Of a stretch of DNA of 64,000 nucleotides, positions 17,292-26,018 are shown piece by piece. Numbering within the stretch: position 1 is the first letter of the stretch; each line of letters starts with the position of its first letter. The notes under the pieces were generated by a model. It was not told the DNA's origin and ran no database searches. It was given only the letters and a program-made list of their open reading frames with translations. A program made the translations under genes and the position numbers. The stretch is from the NCBI GenBank assembly GCA_020633555.1, contig JACKDL010000008.1:62001-126000 (forward strand). Direction: 5' to 3'. The stretch comes from Myxococcales bacterium (GTDB lineage Bacteria; Myxococcota_A; Bradymonadia; UBA7976; UBA1532).

Positions 17292-20200
17292 GTGAAGAAT
17301 CGCGCGATGATGATCGTGCTGGCGCTGTGTGCGTGGGCGCTGCCGGCCGTTGCCGACGTGCCGGGCATCGTCCACCAAGAGGGCCTGCTGTACGACGCGC
17401 AGGGCTTCCCGCTCGACGGCCCGGTGCAGCTCACCTTCCGGCTCTACGAGGCCGCCGCCGGCGGCGTCGCCGTGTGGGAGGAGACCCACGCCGGCGTCGA
17501 GCTCTTCGACGGCTACTACGCCGTGCAGCTCGGGTCGACCATCGCCATCACCCCCGCGATCATCGACCGCGCGCAGCACCTGGGCATCACCGTGGACGGC
17601 GGCCAGGAGCTGCAGCCCCGCGTCGAGTTCGCCTCGGTGCCCTTCGCCCTGGTCGCGCGGACGGTCGACCCCCGGACCGACCTGACCGTGAACAGCCTGA
17701 CCATCGGGGCCCAGGGCGTCATCGACGACCGCGGCCGCTGGATCGGCGATCCCACCGGCCTCATCGGGCCCCGCGGCCCGCAGGGTGCACAGGGCCCGCA
17801 GGGCCCGCAGGGTGCGCAGGGTCCCGTCGGGCCCCAGGGCCCCGCCGGCCCCGTCGGCCCCCAGGGGCCGCAGGGCCCCCGCGGCCTCACCGGCGCCGAC
17901 GGCGCGAACGGCGCGAACGGCGCGGACGGCAGCCCCGACACGCCGGCCGAGGTGCGCGCCAAGCTCGTGCAGGTGGACGGCGCGGGCTCGGGCATCGACG
18001 CCGACCTGCTGGACGGGCTGAGCTCGGGGTCCTTCCTCCGCCGCGACCTGGCGGCCACGTCGAAGCCCAACGTCACCAGCCGGCTCCATGTCATGGGCGA
18101 TCACACCGACCTGGGTCGCACCGGTGAGACCGGCCTGCGCTTCCGCAACGACGGCACCAAGCACGCGGCCATCCGCTTCGACGGCATCCGCACCCTGTTC
18201 GTCGAGGACGCCTCGCGCAGCGACGCGGTGCCCGGCGGTGGCTGGTCGGCCGCCAGCGTCACCGACCTCGAGATCCGCAACGGCAGCCTGCGCGTCAACG
18301 GCAGCCAGGCCACCACCGGCAACGCCACGGTCGACGGCTTCATCCAGCCCAGCGCCGGCAACGGCAACAACGGCATCATCTTCCCTGCCAACCCCGGCGG
18401 CGGCTCCGGCGACATCTCGTGGATCCGCACCTACTCCGAGGGTGGCGAGAACCTGGCCCTCGAGATCGGCATCAGCAACGATGCCGACGACAACATCCGC
18501 CTGAACGCCGCCGGCGGCGTGGACGTGGTCGGCTCGGGCCAGCTCCGCACCACCAGCGACATCCGCGGTGGGCGCGACATCCAGGCCAACCGGGACCTGA
18601 ACGCCTCGCGCAACGTGAACGCCAGCGGCAACGTGTCGGCCAACGGGCGGGTCACCGCAGGCCGCAACGGCTCGGGCTACAACTTCCCGAACGCCGGCGA
18701 CGACTACGCCTGGCTGCGGTTCGTGGATCAGGGCGGCGACAACCGGGCCCTGCAGCTCGGCGTGGGCAACGACGTGGACGACGACGTCGAGATCTACGCG
18801 CCCGGCGGCCTCACCCTGGCCGCGCCCGGCCAGACCCCCATGCGCATCGAGTTCCCCGACAACCGCTGGGGCGGCACCGGCGACGACGCCTGGATCCGCT
18901 ACTACAGCGAGGGCGGCGAGAACACCGCGCTCGAGATCGGCATCGGCAACGAGGCCGACGACAACCTCATCCTCAACGCCTCGGGCGGGGTGACCATCGC
19001 CGGCAACGGCGATCTGGTGGTCAACCGCAACCTCGTGGTGCGCGGCAACTGCGTGGGCTGCGAGAACCCGGCGGCGGGTGGCTACAAGCCCATCTATGCC
19101 AGCTTCGGCACGGGCGACAACGGCATCGTCTTCCCCAACCAGGCCGGCAGCGATGACGCCTGGATCCGCTACTTCAGCGAGGGCGGCACCAACCACCAGC
19201 TCCAGATCGGCGTCAACAACGACACCGACGACGAGATCGAGCTCTACGCCCGCGCGCCGGTGCAGCTCGACGGCCCCGGGGGCGGCACGCTGGGCTTCCG
19301 GTTCCGCGACGCCTACTACGGCGGCAACGACCGGGCGCACATCTACTACTTCAGCGAGAGCGGCACGAACACCAAGCTGCGCATCGCCAACTACGACGAC
19401 AGCGACGACGACATCGAGCTCTACAGCAACGCGATGATCAACATCGCGGGCCCCGGCTCGAACCCCATCGGTTTCCAGTTCCAGGCCAACCGCTTCGACT
19501 CCAGCGGCACCGCCTGGATCCGCTACGAGAGCGAGGGCAGCAACAACAGCCGGCTGCACATCGGCATCAGCAACGACAGCAATGACGACATGCTGTTGAA
19601 CGCCACCGGCGGCGTGACCATCACCAACCGGCTGACGGTCTCGGGCGCCAGCGCCCTGAACGGCAACACCAGCGTCTCGGGCGCCATGACGGTCACCAGC
19701 ACCCTGCGCGGCGACGTGGACGTCTACGCCGGCCGCGACATGTACGTCACCCGCAACCTGGACGTGAACGGCAGCGCCGACGTGCTCTACGACCTGCGGG
19801 TGCGGCGCGATCTGCGGGTGGACCGCAACCTGTCCATCGCCGGCGCCCTGTCGGCCACCGATCTGACGGCCAGCCGTGACGTGAACGCCGGCCGCTGGGT
19901 GAACGGCGGCGCGGGCTTCCAGACCGGCGGCCTGTACATCCGCAACAACGGCACCATCGAGATGCCGGCCACCTGCTGCAGCGACCCCTACTACCGCAAG
20001 CTCATGCTGTACGGGAACCGCTGGAACTACTCCATGGGCGTCGAGTCCAGCTCGCTGGTGTTCACCGGCGGCCAGTACCACCGCTTCTACTACGACAACG
20101 GCGGCGTCCGGACGCAGGGCCTGTACCTGAACAACGGCGAGCTGTACGGCCTGCGGGGCATGGACATGACCGGCACCGCCGACTTCCGCAGCGTCACCAA

Positions 20201-20999
20201 CATGCGCAGCACGCTGAACACCTACGGCACGCTGCAGGGCCACAGCACGGTGGACTTCAACGGCTCCACCTACCTGGACGGGCGGGTCTACACCCGCGGC
20301 GACAACGTCTACCTGCAGAACACCCGGACCTACAGCTACAACACCATGTACTTCGGCAGCGCTGAGTGGTCGACGTACATCCAGGGGCGCAACGGCCGGA
20401 ACTACTTCGAGGACGCCGAGAACGCCGGCCCGCTGCGGGTGGGCGCGGTGTGGAGCCACCCGGGCATCTACGCCGAGGGCGGCCGCAACCTGGCCATCGG
20501 CTCCCAGGGCGGGAACACCTACATCGGTGAGCCCCAGGGCACCTACGGCAGCCAGGACATCCGCGGCGACCAGGCGATCTTCCGCGACGTGTATGTCAAC
20601 GGCACGTGGATGGACGGCTGGAAGAACACCATCAACACCCGGGTCGCCAACCTCGAGGCGCGGCCGGTGGGCGGCACCTCGGGCGACGCCACCTGCCCTG
20701 GCGGCTGGATCCCCTACGGCGACCTGTGCTTCCTCGACAGCCGCCGCGGCTCGCACAACTGGGGCGTGGGTGACTACTGGTGCCGCGCCCAGGTGGGCGG
20801 CCACATGTGCACCGACGCCGAGGTGTCGGGCATCCGCGGTTGGCGCGGCTGGTTCGGCGGCAACTTCTGGTACGCCGACGCCTACACCGACGACGGCGCC
20901 CTGTTCCACAACTGCAACTGCAGCGGCTACTGGTACAACCACGACGGCGGCGCCAACAAGGGCGACTCCCGCGCCGCGTACTGCTGCCGCTCGCGCTGA
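17292..20999 (+). CDS. Collagen-like repeat secreted fibre or adhesin-like protein
   Basis: 1235 residues from a GTG preceded by AGGGGGGG. Signal peptide (about 1-21, ending LPAVA). N-terminal exported domain (VPGIVHQEGLLYDAQGF) shared with the protein at 746-2992. Collagen-like Gly-X-Y triplets run at about residues 157-213, then a segment SPDTPAEVRAKLVQVDGAG. Residues about 360-780 hold six copies of a roughly 50-residue beta repeat with a core like DAWIRYYSEGGENTALEIGI followed by N-D/E-x-DD and L-N/Y-A. A beta-helical Asn/Arg-rich region follows, and a Cys-rich terminal domain of about 100 residues (TCPGGWIPYGDLCFLD, ending AAYCCRSR) that could be a binding tip. A fibre with a carbohydrate- or protein-binding tip is inferred. 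Confidence 0.85.
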   Translation: MKNRAMMIVLALCAWALPAVADVPGIVHQEGLLYDAQGFPLDGPVQLTFRLYEAAAGGVAVWEETHAGVELFDGYYAVQLGSTIAITPAIIDRAQHLGITVDGGQELQPRVEFASVPFALVARTVDPRTDLTVNSLTIGAQGVIDDRGRWIGDPTGLIGPRGPQGAQGPQGPQGAQGPVGPQGPAGPVGPQGPQGPRGLTGADGANGANGADGSPDTPAEVRAKLVQVDGAGSGIDADLLDGLSSGSFLRRDLAATSKPNVTSRLHVMGDHTDLGRTGETGLRFRNDGTKHAAIRFDGIRTLFVEDASRSDAVPGGGWSAASVTDLEIRNGSLRVNGSQATTGNATVDGFIQPSAGNGNNGIIFPANPGGGSGDISWIRTYSEGGENLALEIGISNDADDNIRLNAAGGVDVVGSGQLRTTSDIRGGRDIQANRDLNASRNVNASGNVSANGRVTAGRNGSGYNFPNAGDDYAWLRFVDQGGDNRALQLGVGNDVDDDVEIYAPGGLTLAAPGQTPMRIEFPDNRWGGTGDDAWIRYYSEGGENTALEIGIGNEADDNLILNASGGVTIAGNGDLVVNRNLVVRGNCVGCENPAAGGYKPIYASFGTGDNGIVFPNQAGSDDAWIRYFSEGGTNHQLQIGVNNDTDDEIELYARAPVQLDGPGGGTLGFRFRDAYYGGNDRAHIYYFSESGTNTKLRIANYDDSDDDIELYSNAMINIAGPGSNPIGFQFQANRFDSSGTAWIRYESEGSNNSRLHIGISNDSNDDMLLNATGGVTITNRLTVSGASALNGNTSVSGAMTVTSTLRGDVDVYAGRDMYVTRNLDVNGSADVLYDLRVRRDLRVDRNLSIAGALSATDLTASRDVNAGRWVNGGAGFQTGGLYIRNNGTIEMPATCCSDPYYRKLMLYGNRWNYSMGVESSSLVFTGGQYHRFYYDNGGVRTQGLYLNNGELYGLRGMDMTGTADFRSVTNMRSTLNTYGTLQGHSTVDFNGSTYLDGRVYTRGDNVYLQNTRTYSYNTMYFGSAEWSTYIQGRNGRNYFEDAENAGPLRVGAVWSHPGIYAEGGRNLAIGSQGGNTYIGEPQGTYGSQDIRGDQAIFRDVYVNGTWMDGWKNTINTRVANLEARPVGGTSGDATCPGGWIPYGDLCFLDSRRGSHNWGVGDYWCRAQVGGHMCTDAEVSGIRGWRGWFGGNFWYADAYTDDGALFHNCNCSGYWYNHDGGANKGDSRAAYCCRSR

Positions 21000-21985
21000 T
21001 GACCTGGGCCAGGCTCCGCCTCCCGGTCGCCTTGGGCCTGCTCTGTGCGGCGGCGGCCGGGTGTGAGAACGCCGATCAGGACGCGGCACGCAGCGCCCGG
21101 ATCCAGGCGCTGCTCGTCTCGCCTCGCGTCCAACCGGCCGATCCCCCTGCGAGCACCGCCACGTCTGCCGCGCCAGGCAGCGCCGCCGGGGTCTTGAGGG
21201 CGTCGGCCCGACGCGCCCCCGTCGTGCGTGCGACCGAAGAGAACGGCATCAGCGTCGAGGACGCCCAGCGGCTCGAGGAGAACGAGGGCGGCTGCCTGAA
21301 CGAGGACGTGGCGGCCTTCAAGAGCATCCGCACGATGACGGAGGAGTTCCCCTGGGGGAGCGAGCGGTGGAACGGCACGGGGCACCCCGATCCCGGCCCG
21401 CTGCGAGCCGTCACGAACGCCGAGATGCTGCGCCGCGCCGCCGAAGCCGTCGGGCCCGATCGCGAGCACGCCCTGGTCAGCATCGGGCGGCGGCGGCTGC
21501 CCGAGGCCCTGGACGTGATCGCCAGGGCGCAGTTCCACGACCAGCCCCAGGCGGTGCGCGAGATGGCGCTGTCGGCGCTCATCGAGCACGGCGGGCCCGA
21601 CGCCCTGCCCCTGATGTGGCGCGCGGTGACCGATCCCAGCGAGTACGTCCGGGGCATGGCCGTGTGGGCCATCGCGCTGTACGGCCACGCCGAGGCGGTG
21701 AAGGCCATCCAGGCCGCGCTGGATGATCAGCACGCCTACGTGGTGGGCATGGGGATCCTGGCGACGACCGCGCTGCGCGACGAGGCCGACTTCTGGCCCA
21801 TCATGGACCGGGTCATCGGCAGCGACGAGCAGGTCATCTTCCAGGAGGCGGCGTACGTCCTGTCGCAGATCGACAGCGAGTTCGCCCGCGACTACCTCCG
21901 GCGGGAGTACGACCGCTCGAAGGACAACCGCCGCGCCACCTTCCGCTTCTACTTGCGCGAGAGCCTGCGTAAGCGCCTGTACTGA
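20999..21985 (+). CDS. HEAT-repeat lipoprotein
   Basis: 328 residues. The ATG shares its A with the stop of the collagen-like gene (TGATG), the same coupling seen at 746. Lipoprotein signal LLCAAAAGC, then a disordered Ala/Pro stretch to about 75. From about 135 onward there are paired helices of HEAT-like repeats, e.g. LSALIEHGGPDALPLMWRAV and MAVWAIALYGHAEAVKAIQA, typical protein-protein scaffolds. Because it is coupled to the fibre-like gene it may help assemble or anchor that protein in the periplasm (inference). No enzyme motif is visible. Confidence 0.87.
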   Translation: MTWARLRLPVALGLLCAAAAGCENADQDAARSARIQALLVSPRVQPADPPASTATSAAPGSAAGVLRASARRAPVVRATEENGISVEDAQRLEENEGGCLNEDVAAFKSIRTMTEEFPWGSERWNGTGHPDPGPLRAVTNAEMLRRAAEAVGPDREHALVSIGRRRLPEALDVIARAQFHDQPQAVREMALSALIEHGGPDALPLMWRAVTDPSEYVRGMAVWAIALYGHAEAVKAIQAALDDQHAYVVGMGILATTALRDEADFWPIMDRVIGSDEQVIFQEAAYVLSQIDSEFARDYLRREYDRSKDNRRATFRFYLRESLRKRLY

Positions 21986-22010
21986 CGCACCGCGTCAGCC
22001 GCGCTATGCT
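21982..22010 (+). promoter_or_regulatory. Candidate promoter of the SDR gene, apparently leaderless
   Basis: CTGACG, 17-bp spacer, TATGCT; only six bases separate the -10 from the ATG at 22017, and no Shine-Dalgarno fits in between. Transcription would start at or next to the A of the ATG. Confidence 0.5.
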
Positions 22011-22016
22011 CCCGCC

Positions 22017-22844
22017 ATGAGCGCACACGGGCAGTGGGCCGTCGTACTGGGTGCCTCCGCCGGGGTCGGCGCCCGCATCGCCGAGGCCCTGGCGGCGGAT
22101 CCCGGCCTGAACGTCTTCGCCATCCACCGCGGCAACTGGCCGGAGGGCGCGGCCCAGGTCCGCCGGGCGGTGAACGCCCTCGGCCGCGAATACGTGGAGT
22201 GGCGCGCCGACGGGGGCACCGCCGACGCTCCCGCCGAGGGCGTCGGCCGCATGCAGGCCGCCCTGGGCGCCGACGGCAAGGTGGCCGTGCTGGTTCACAG
22301 CCTGGCGAGCGCCAGCGTGGGCGCCTTGGTGTGCGGCGATCCCCCGCTGCACCCCAAGCAGTACGCCGCCACCTTCGCCCGCATGGCCCACTCCTTCCCG
22401 TGGTGGGTGCAGGCCCTGCACGCCGCCGAGCTGCTGGCGCCGCAGGGGGCGCGGCTGCTCGCGCTGGGCAACATCATGCCCGACGTGGTGGTGCGGCAGA
22501 CGCCGCTCATCGCCGCCAGCAAGGCCGCCCTGCACCAGTACGTGCGCCACCTGGCCTTCGAGCTGGGCCCTCAGGGGCACCGGGTGAACCTGGTGGACTT
22601 CAGCTTCGTGCCCACCCCCGCCGCCGAGGCCACCTTCGGGCCGGAGCGCCTGGCCCGACTGACGGCGGTGATGCGGCGGGGGACCCCCGCCGATCGCCTG
22701 ATGGATCCCGCCGCCCTCGGGCGGCTGGTCTCGACCCTGGTGGGCCCGGCCGGCGAGTGGTTCAATGGCGCCCGCATCGACTTCACGGGCGGCGAGAGCC
22801 AGAGCTTCTTCGACGCCCTGCTCAGCCCCGAGCGGCTGCGCTGA
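22017..22844 (+). CDS. Short-chain dehydrogenase/reductase-like protein without the catalytic Tyr
   Basis: 275 residues with a Rossmann start VVLGASAGVGARIAEALAA, a GxxxGxG-type NAD(P) loop, and HSLASASVGALV in the position of the NNAG/active-site strand. The segment QTPLIAASKAALHQY aligns with the active-site helix: the Lys is present, but neither YxxxK nor the FabI-type Y-x6-K Tyr exists (Thr sits at K-7). It ends with a substrate-loop/helix region and IDFTGGESQSFF. The fold is enoyl-ACP-reductase-like; activity is doubtful or uses another residue. It heads a plus-strand run of three housekeeping-like genes (SDR, NUDIX, NRDE). Confidence 0.85.
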   Translation: MSAHGQWAVVLGASAGVGARIAEALAADPGLNVFAIHRGNWPEGAAQVRRAVNALGREYVEWRADGGTADAPAEGVGRMQAALGADGKVAVLVHSLASASVGALVCGDPPLHPKQYAATFARMAHSFPWWVQALHAAELLAPQGARLLALGNIMPDVVVRQTPLIAASKAALHQYVRHLAFELGPQGHRVNLVDFSFVPTPAAEATFGPERLARLTAVMRRGTPADRLMDPAALGRLVSTLVGPAGEWFNGARIDFTGGESQSFFDALLSPERLR

Positions 22845-22866
22845 CGCCCCGGCCCCCGGAGATCCC

Positions 22867-23430
22867 ATGCCCCACCGCCAGCGCCTGCTGGACCTGCTGG
22901 CCGCCCACGCGCCCGCCGACGCCGCCGAGGCGGCGGATCGGGCGCGGATGATCGCCTTCGTGCAGGCCAACCCCGACTGCTTCGGCAAGGCCAACCCCAC
23001 CGGCCACATCACCGGCTCGGCCTTCGTGGTCGACCCCGCCGGGCGGGTGCTCATGACCCACCACGCCAAGCTGAACCGCTGGCTGCAGGTGGGCGGCCAC
23101 AGCGAGCCCCACGAGCACGATCCGGCCCAGACGGCCCTGCGCGAGGCCCGCGAGGAGAGCGGGCTGCCCGACCTGACCTTCCTGGGGCCGCCCGTGCCCC
23201 TGGACCTGGACATCCACATCATCCCGGCCCGCAAGGCCGACGCCGCCCACGACCACCTGGACGTGCGCTACGCGCTGCGCACAGCGCAGCCCGAGGCCAT
23301 CGCCCGCAGCGACGAGAGCCACGCCCTGCGCTGGTTCACCCTGGCCGAGCTGGCCGCCCTGCCCGGCTCCGACGCGGCCAACCACCGCGCCCTGGCCAAG
23401 CTGCCGGCGCTGCTGGCCGCCGACGGGTAG
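22867..23430 (+). CDS. NUDIX hydrolase
   Basis: 187 residues; ATG with GGAG 6 bp upstream. The NUDIX box is GGHSEPHEHDPAQTALREAREESG, seen as GGHSEPHEHDP and REAREESG, matching GX5EX7REUXEEXGU closely. The N-terminal 45 residues are helical. The overall look (HITGSAFVVDPAGRVLMTHH, LNRWLQVGGH, later LRWFTLAEL) is that of the ADP-ribose/nucleotide pyrophosphatase-like group with unknown substrate. It lies 22 bp after the SDR gene and 5 bp before the NRDE gene, so it is probably cotranscribed. Confidence 0.93.
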   Translation: MPHRQRLLDLLAAHAPADAAEAADRARMIAFVQANPDCFGKANPTGHITGSAFVVDPAGRVLMTHHAKLNRWLQVGGHSEPHEHDPAQTALREAREESGLPDLTFLGPPVPLDLDIHIIPARKADAAHDHLDVRYALRTAQPEAIARSDESHALRWFTLAELAALPGSDAANHRALAKLPALLAADG

Positions 23431-23435
23431 CCGCC

Positions 23436-24215
23436 GTGTGCGTCATCCTCGTCGCCCGGGACCTGCACCCGGACTGGCCTGTGTGCATCGCCGCCAACCG
23501 CGACGAGTTCAAGGCTCGCCCCAGCGCCGGACCCCGAGTGCTCCAAGAGACGCCGCGCGCCATCGGCGGGCTGGACCTGAAGGCCGGCGGCACCTGGATG
23601 GGTGCCACCGCCACAGGGTTCTTCGCCGGCCTCACCAACCAGCGCACCTACACCCGGGCCGATCCGGCGCGCCGCTCCCGGGGCGAGGTGGTCGCCGGGG
23701 CCCTGGCGCGGGCCGACGTGGCGGTCGTCTGCGCCTGGCTGGCGACCCTGCGGCCCGACGACTACAACCCCTTCAACCTGCTGTTCGGCACCGCCACGGA
23801 CCTGTGGGTGGCCTACGCGTGGCCCGGCGAGGCGGCGGTCCGCTTCGAGCCGGTGCCGCCCGGCCTGCACGTGCTGCCCAACGACCGGCTCGACAGCCCG
23901 GACTTCCCGAAGGTTGCCCGCGCCCAGGCGCTGCTGGCCGAGGTGCCGCCAGGCGAGCTGTTCCCGGCCATGCAGCGCGCCCTGGCGGACACCCAGGTGC
24001 CGTCGCCCCTCCCTGATGAGCCCCTGAACCGGCTGCCGAAGGCCTTTCGGGGGCCGCTGCACGCCCTGCGGGTGATCACCCCCCTCTACGGCACCGTCTC
24101 GGCCACGGCGGTGGCCCTGATCCCGAGCGGCGTGGCGCAGTACCGGTTTGCCCGCGGGGCACCCGGCGACGCGCCCTTCGAGGACGTGATCGGGCTGCTG
24201 CGCGGGGGCGGTTGA
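23436..24215 (+). CDS. NRDE family protein (TANGO2-like)
   Basis: 259 residues with the family signature ANRDEFKARPSAGPRV and an N-terminal Cys2 (MCVILVAR), the presumed Ntn-type nucleophile after Met removal. GGTWMGATATGFFAGLTNQR is also typical. NRDE/TANGO2 proteins are linked to haem mobilisation or lipid/acyl-CoA metabolism in other organisms; the bacterial reaction is unsettled. GTG start at 23436, five bases after the NUDIX stop. The MNIO promoter overlaps its last codons. Confidence 0.92.
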   Translation: MCVILVARDLHPDWPVCIAANRDEFKARPSAGPRVLQETPRAIGGLDLKAGGTWMGATATGFFAGLTNQRTYTRADPARRSRGEVVAGALARADVAVVCAWLATLRPDDYNPFNLLFGTATDLWVAYAWPGEAAVRFEPVPPGLHVLPNDRLDSPDFPKVARAQALLAEVPPGELFPAMQRALADTQVPSPLPDEPLNRLPKAFRGPLHALRVITPLYGTVSATAVALIPSGVAQYRFARGAPGDAPFEDVIGLLRGGG

Positions 24216-24240
24216 CCCGCCTGGCCCCGCCCGCTACCAG
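24212..24240 (+). promoter_or_regulatory. Candidate promoter of the MNIO operon
   Basis: TTGACC, 17-bp spacer, TACCAG, about 31 bp before the ATG at 24272. The -35 overlaps the NRDE stop codon. It suggests the DUF692-partner pair is its own transcription unit. Confidence 0.45.
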
Positions 24241-24271
24241 TGCGCCGTCACGTCGACCCGCTGGGGGCGCC

Positions 24272-25168
24272 ATGTCCGACTTCCTCTCTCGCCGCGTGCA
24301 CGCCCTGCCCCACCTGGGCCTGGGGGTGAGCACCGAATACGGCGCGCCCGACGCGCCCGGCGCGCTTGATCTGCCGGCCCTGCGCGCCGAGCACCCCGAG
24401 TGGGCGGCATTCCTCGAGGTGGGCGTCGAGACGGCCAAGGGCCTGGACCGCCACGCCCGGTGGTGGGCCGCCCAGGGGTGGCCCACCACCTACCACTTCC
24501 TCGACGTGAACCTGGACGAGCCCCAGGACGTGGGCGAGCCCCGCTGGCTGGACGAGGTGCGCGGCCTCATCGACGTGCTCAAGCCCGCCTGGCTGTGCGG
24601 CGACGCCGGCCTGTGGCACTTCGGCCCCCGCGACCGCAACCACATGCTGCTGCTGCCGCCCATCCTCACCGACGACGCCGCGAAGGCCATGGCCGAGGGC
24701 ATCGTGACCCTGCGGGAGGCCACCGGGCTCGAGGTGATGCCCGAGAACCCCCCCGGGCAGGTCTTCCTGGGCGATCTGCACCTGCTGGACTTCTTCGCGA
24801 AGGTGGCCGACTACGCCGACACCGGCCTGCTGCTGGACGCCGCCCACCTGGCCATCTACCAGCGGGTCTGCGGCCACGCCCCCACCACCGGGCTGGACGG
24901 CTTCCCCGCCGAGCGGGTGCTGGAGCTGCACGTGGCCGGCGCCACCGAGCGGGAGGTCGAGGGGCTGCCCATCGTCGAGGACGATCACACCCCCGCCGTG
25001 CTGGACGACACCTGGGCCATCCTGGACGCGCTGGGCCCCGTGGCCCGCAACCTGCGGGCGGTGATCTTCGAGTGCGAGCGCAACCCGCTGGCCAGCATCC
25101 GCCCCGGGCTGGAGCGGATCCAGGCCACCCTGGCCCACACCCCCTATGGCCAGCGAGGTGCCCGGTGA
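24272..25168 (+). CDS. DUF692 family multinuclear non-haem iron-dependent oxidase (MNIO)
   Basis: 298 residues, TIM barrel of the MbnB/TglH/ChrH family, enzymes that use two or three iron ions to modify Cys or other residues of ribosomally made peptides. Family segments in order: LGLGVSTEYG (15-24), AAFLEVGVE, a ligand-type His75 in TYHFLDVN, Asp111 and His116 in GDAGLWHFG, Glu158-Asn159 in VMPENPPG, Asp189 and His192 in LLLDAAHLA, His220 in ELHVAGATE, Asp238-His239 in EDDHTPAV, and Glu267 in IFECERN. LLDAAH replaces the usual LLDVNN, suggesting a distinct clade. Its stop overlaps the next gene's GTG (GTGA). No Cys-containing precursor gene is visible nearby. Confidence 0.9.
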   Translation: MSDFLSRRVHALPHLGLGVSTEYGAPDAPGALDLPALRAEHPEWAAFLEVGVETAKGLDRHARWWAAQGWPTTYHFLDVNLDEPQDVGEPRWLDEVRGLIDVLKPAWLCGDAGLWHFGPRDRNHMLLLPPILTDDAAKAMAEGIVTLREATGLEVMPENPPGQVFLGDLHLLDFFAKVADYADTGLLLDAAHLAIYQRVCGHAPTTGLDGFPAERVLELHVAGATEREVEGLPIVEDDHTPAVLDDTWAILDALGPVARNLRAVIFECERNPLASIRPGLERIQATLAHTPYGQRGAR

Positions 25169-25992
25169 GCGCCCTGGCCCTGCAGCGGGTGGTGGTGCGC
25201 ATGCTGTTCGACGAACACCTGGTGGATCGGGTGTACGCCGATCCGGCGGGCGCCCTGCCCGAGGTGGACCTGACGGACGCCGAGCGCGCCTGGCTGGTGC
25301 AGCCCGACAAACGGCGCTGGCGGGCCGACCCCCTGCGCCGCTACCGCGCCCTGCAGGCCCTGCTCGAGGAGTATCCGGTGGCCGGGGCCCTGGTGATCCG
25401 CGAGGCCGGGGGCGTGCAGGCCCTGGACGCCTACTTCTCGGATCCGGCCTTCCACCGGTGCATCCAGGACCGCGGGGTGCTGGCCTTGAGTTTCGGTCGC
25501 TGGCTCGCGGCGGACTTCACGGTGGACGTGGCCGCAGCCGCCCGCGTTGAGCTCGCCCTCGCCCGGGTGCGGCGAGCCGCCGAGCCGGGCGCGTTGCCGC
25601 CGCTGGATGCCCAGGGGACGGTGCACACCGCCCCCTGGATCGACGCCTTCGTCACCACCCAGGCGGGTCTGCAGCGCTACCTGGCCTGCCGGCCCGTCCT
25701 GGCGCAGGGCGGCACCGCGCTCGTGCTCGATGGGCAGCAGCCCCTGCCCCCCCAGCCCGCGGTCACCGGGACCGCCACGGTGCTGGTGGAGCGCTCGGCC
25801 CAGGGCGCGGCCGTCGAGGAGAGCCCTGCGGCGCTGGTGCAGCTCCTGCGCTGGTGTCAGTCCCCCCGCACCGTGGCCGCCACCGTCGAGTGGCTGGCCG
25901 GCCACGACCTGGACCCGGCCGAGGCCCGGGAGCTGCTGGGCGACCTGGCGAACGACGGGCTCCTGCTCGCCGGCGGGGCCCCGACCCCGTAG
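25165..25992 (+). CDS. Putative MNIO partner protein (MbnC/TglI-like role)
   Basis: 275 residues. GTG start overlapping the MNIO stop by four bases, so the two proteins are made together. The N-terminal half is helical (LALQRVVVRMLFDEHLVDRV; RRYRALQALLEEYPVAGALV), the middle is beta-rich, and the end looks like a small winged-helix or PqqD-like module (LLRWCQSPRTVAATVEWLAG, LLGDLANDGLLL). Known MNIOs act with a partner that recruits the peptide (MbnC, TglI, DUF2063 proteins); position and coupling argue for that role, but sequence similarity to a named partner cannot be shown by eye. Confidence 0.75.
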   Translation: MSALALQRVVVRMLFDEHLVDRVYADPAGALPEVDLTDAERAWLVQPDKRRWRADPLRRYRALQALLEEYPVAGALVIREAGGVQALDAYFSDPAFHRCIQDRGVLALSFGRWLAADFTVDVAAAARVELALARVRRAAEPGALPPLDAQGTVHTAPWIDAFVTTQAGLQRYLACRPVLAQGGTALVLDGQQPLPPQPAVTGTATVLVERSAQGAAVEESPAALVQLLRWCQSPRTVAATVEWLAGHDLDPAEARELLGDLANDGLLLAGGAPTP

Positions 25993-25999
25993 TTCCCCC

Positions 26000-26018
26000 T
26001 ACGGCACCGCTCGCCGTA
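26000..26018 (+). terminator. Possible weak terminator after the MNIO operon
   Basis: TACGGC-N7-GCCGTA, a perfect 6-bp stem eight bases past the stop at 25992, without a T-run. Confidence 0.3.

Noticed and set aside
14027..21089. Very long open frames antisense to the giant Cys-rich and second collagen-like genes
   Set aside because: They mirror the repeats of the real genes and have Ala/Val/His/Gln composition with no domain; stops are simply rare at this GC content.
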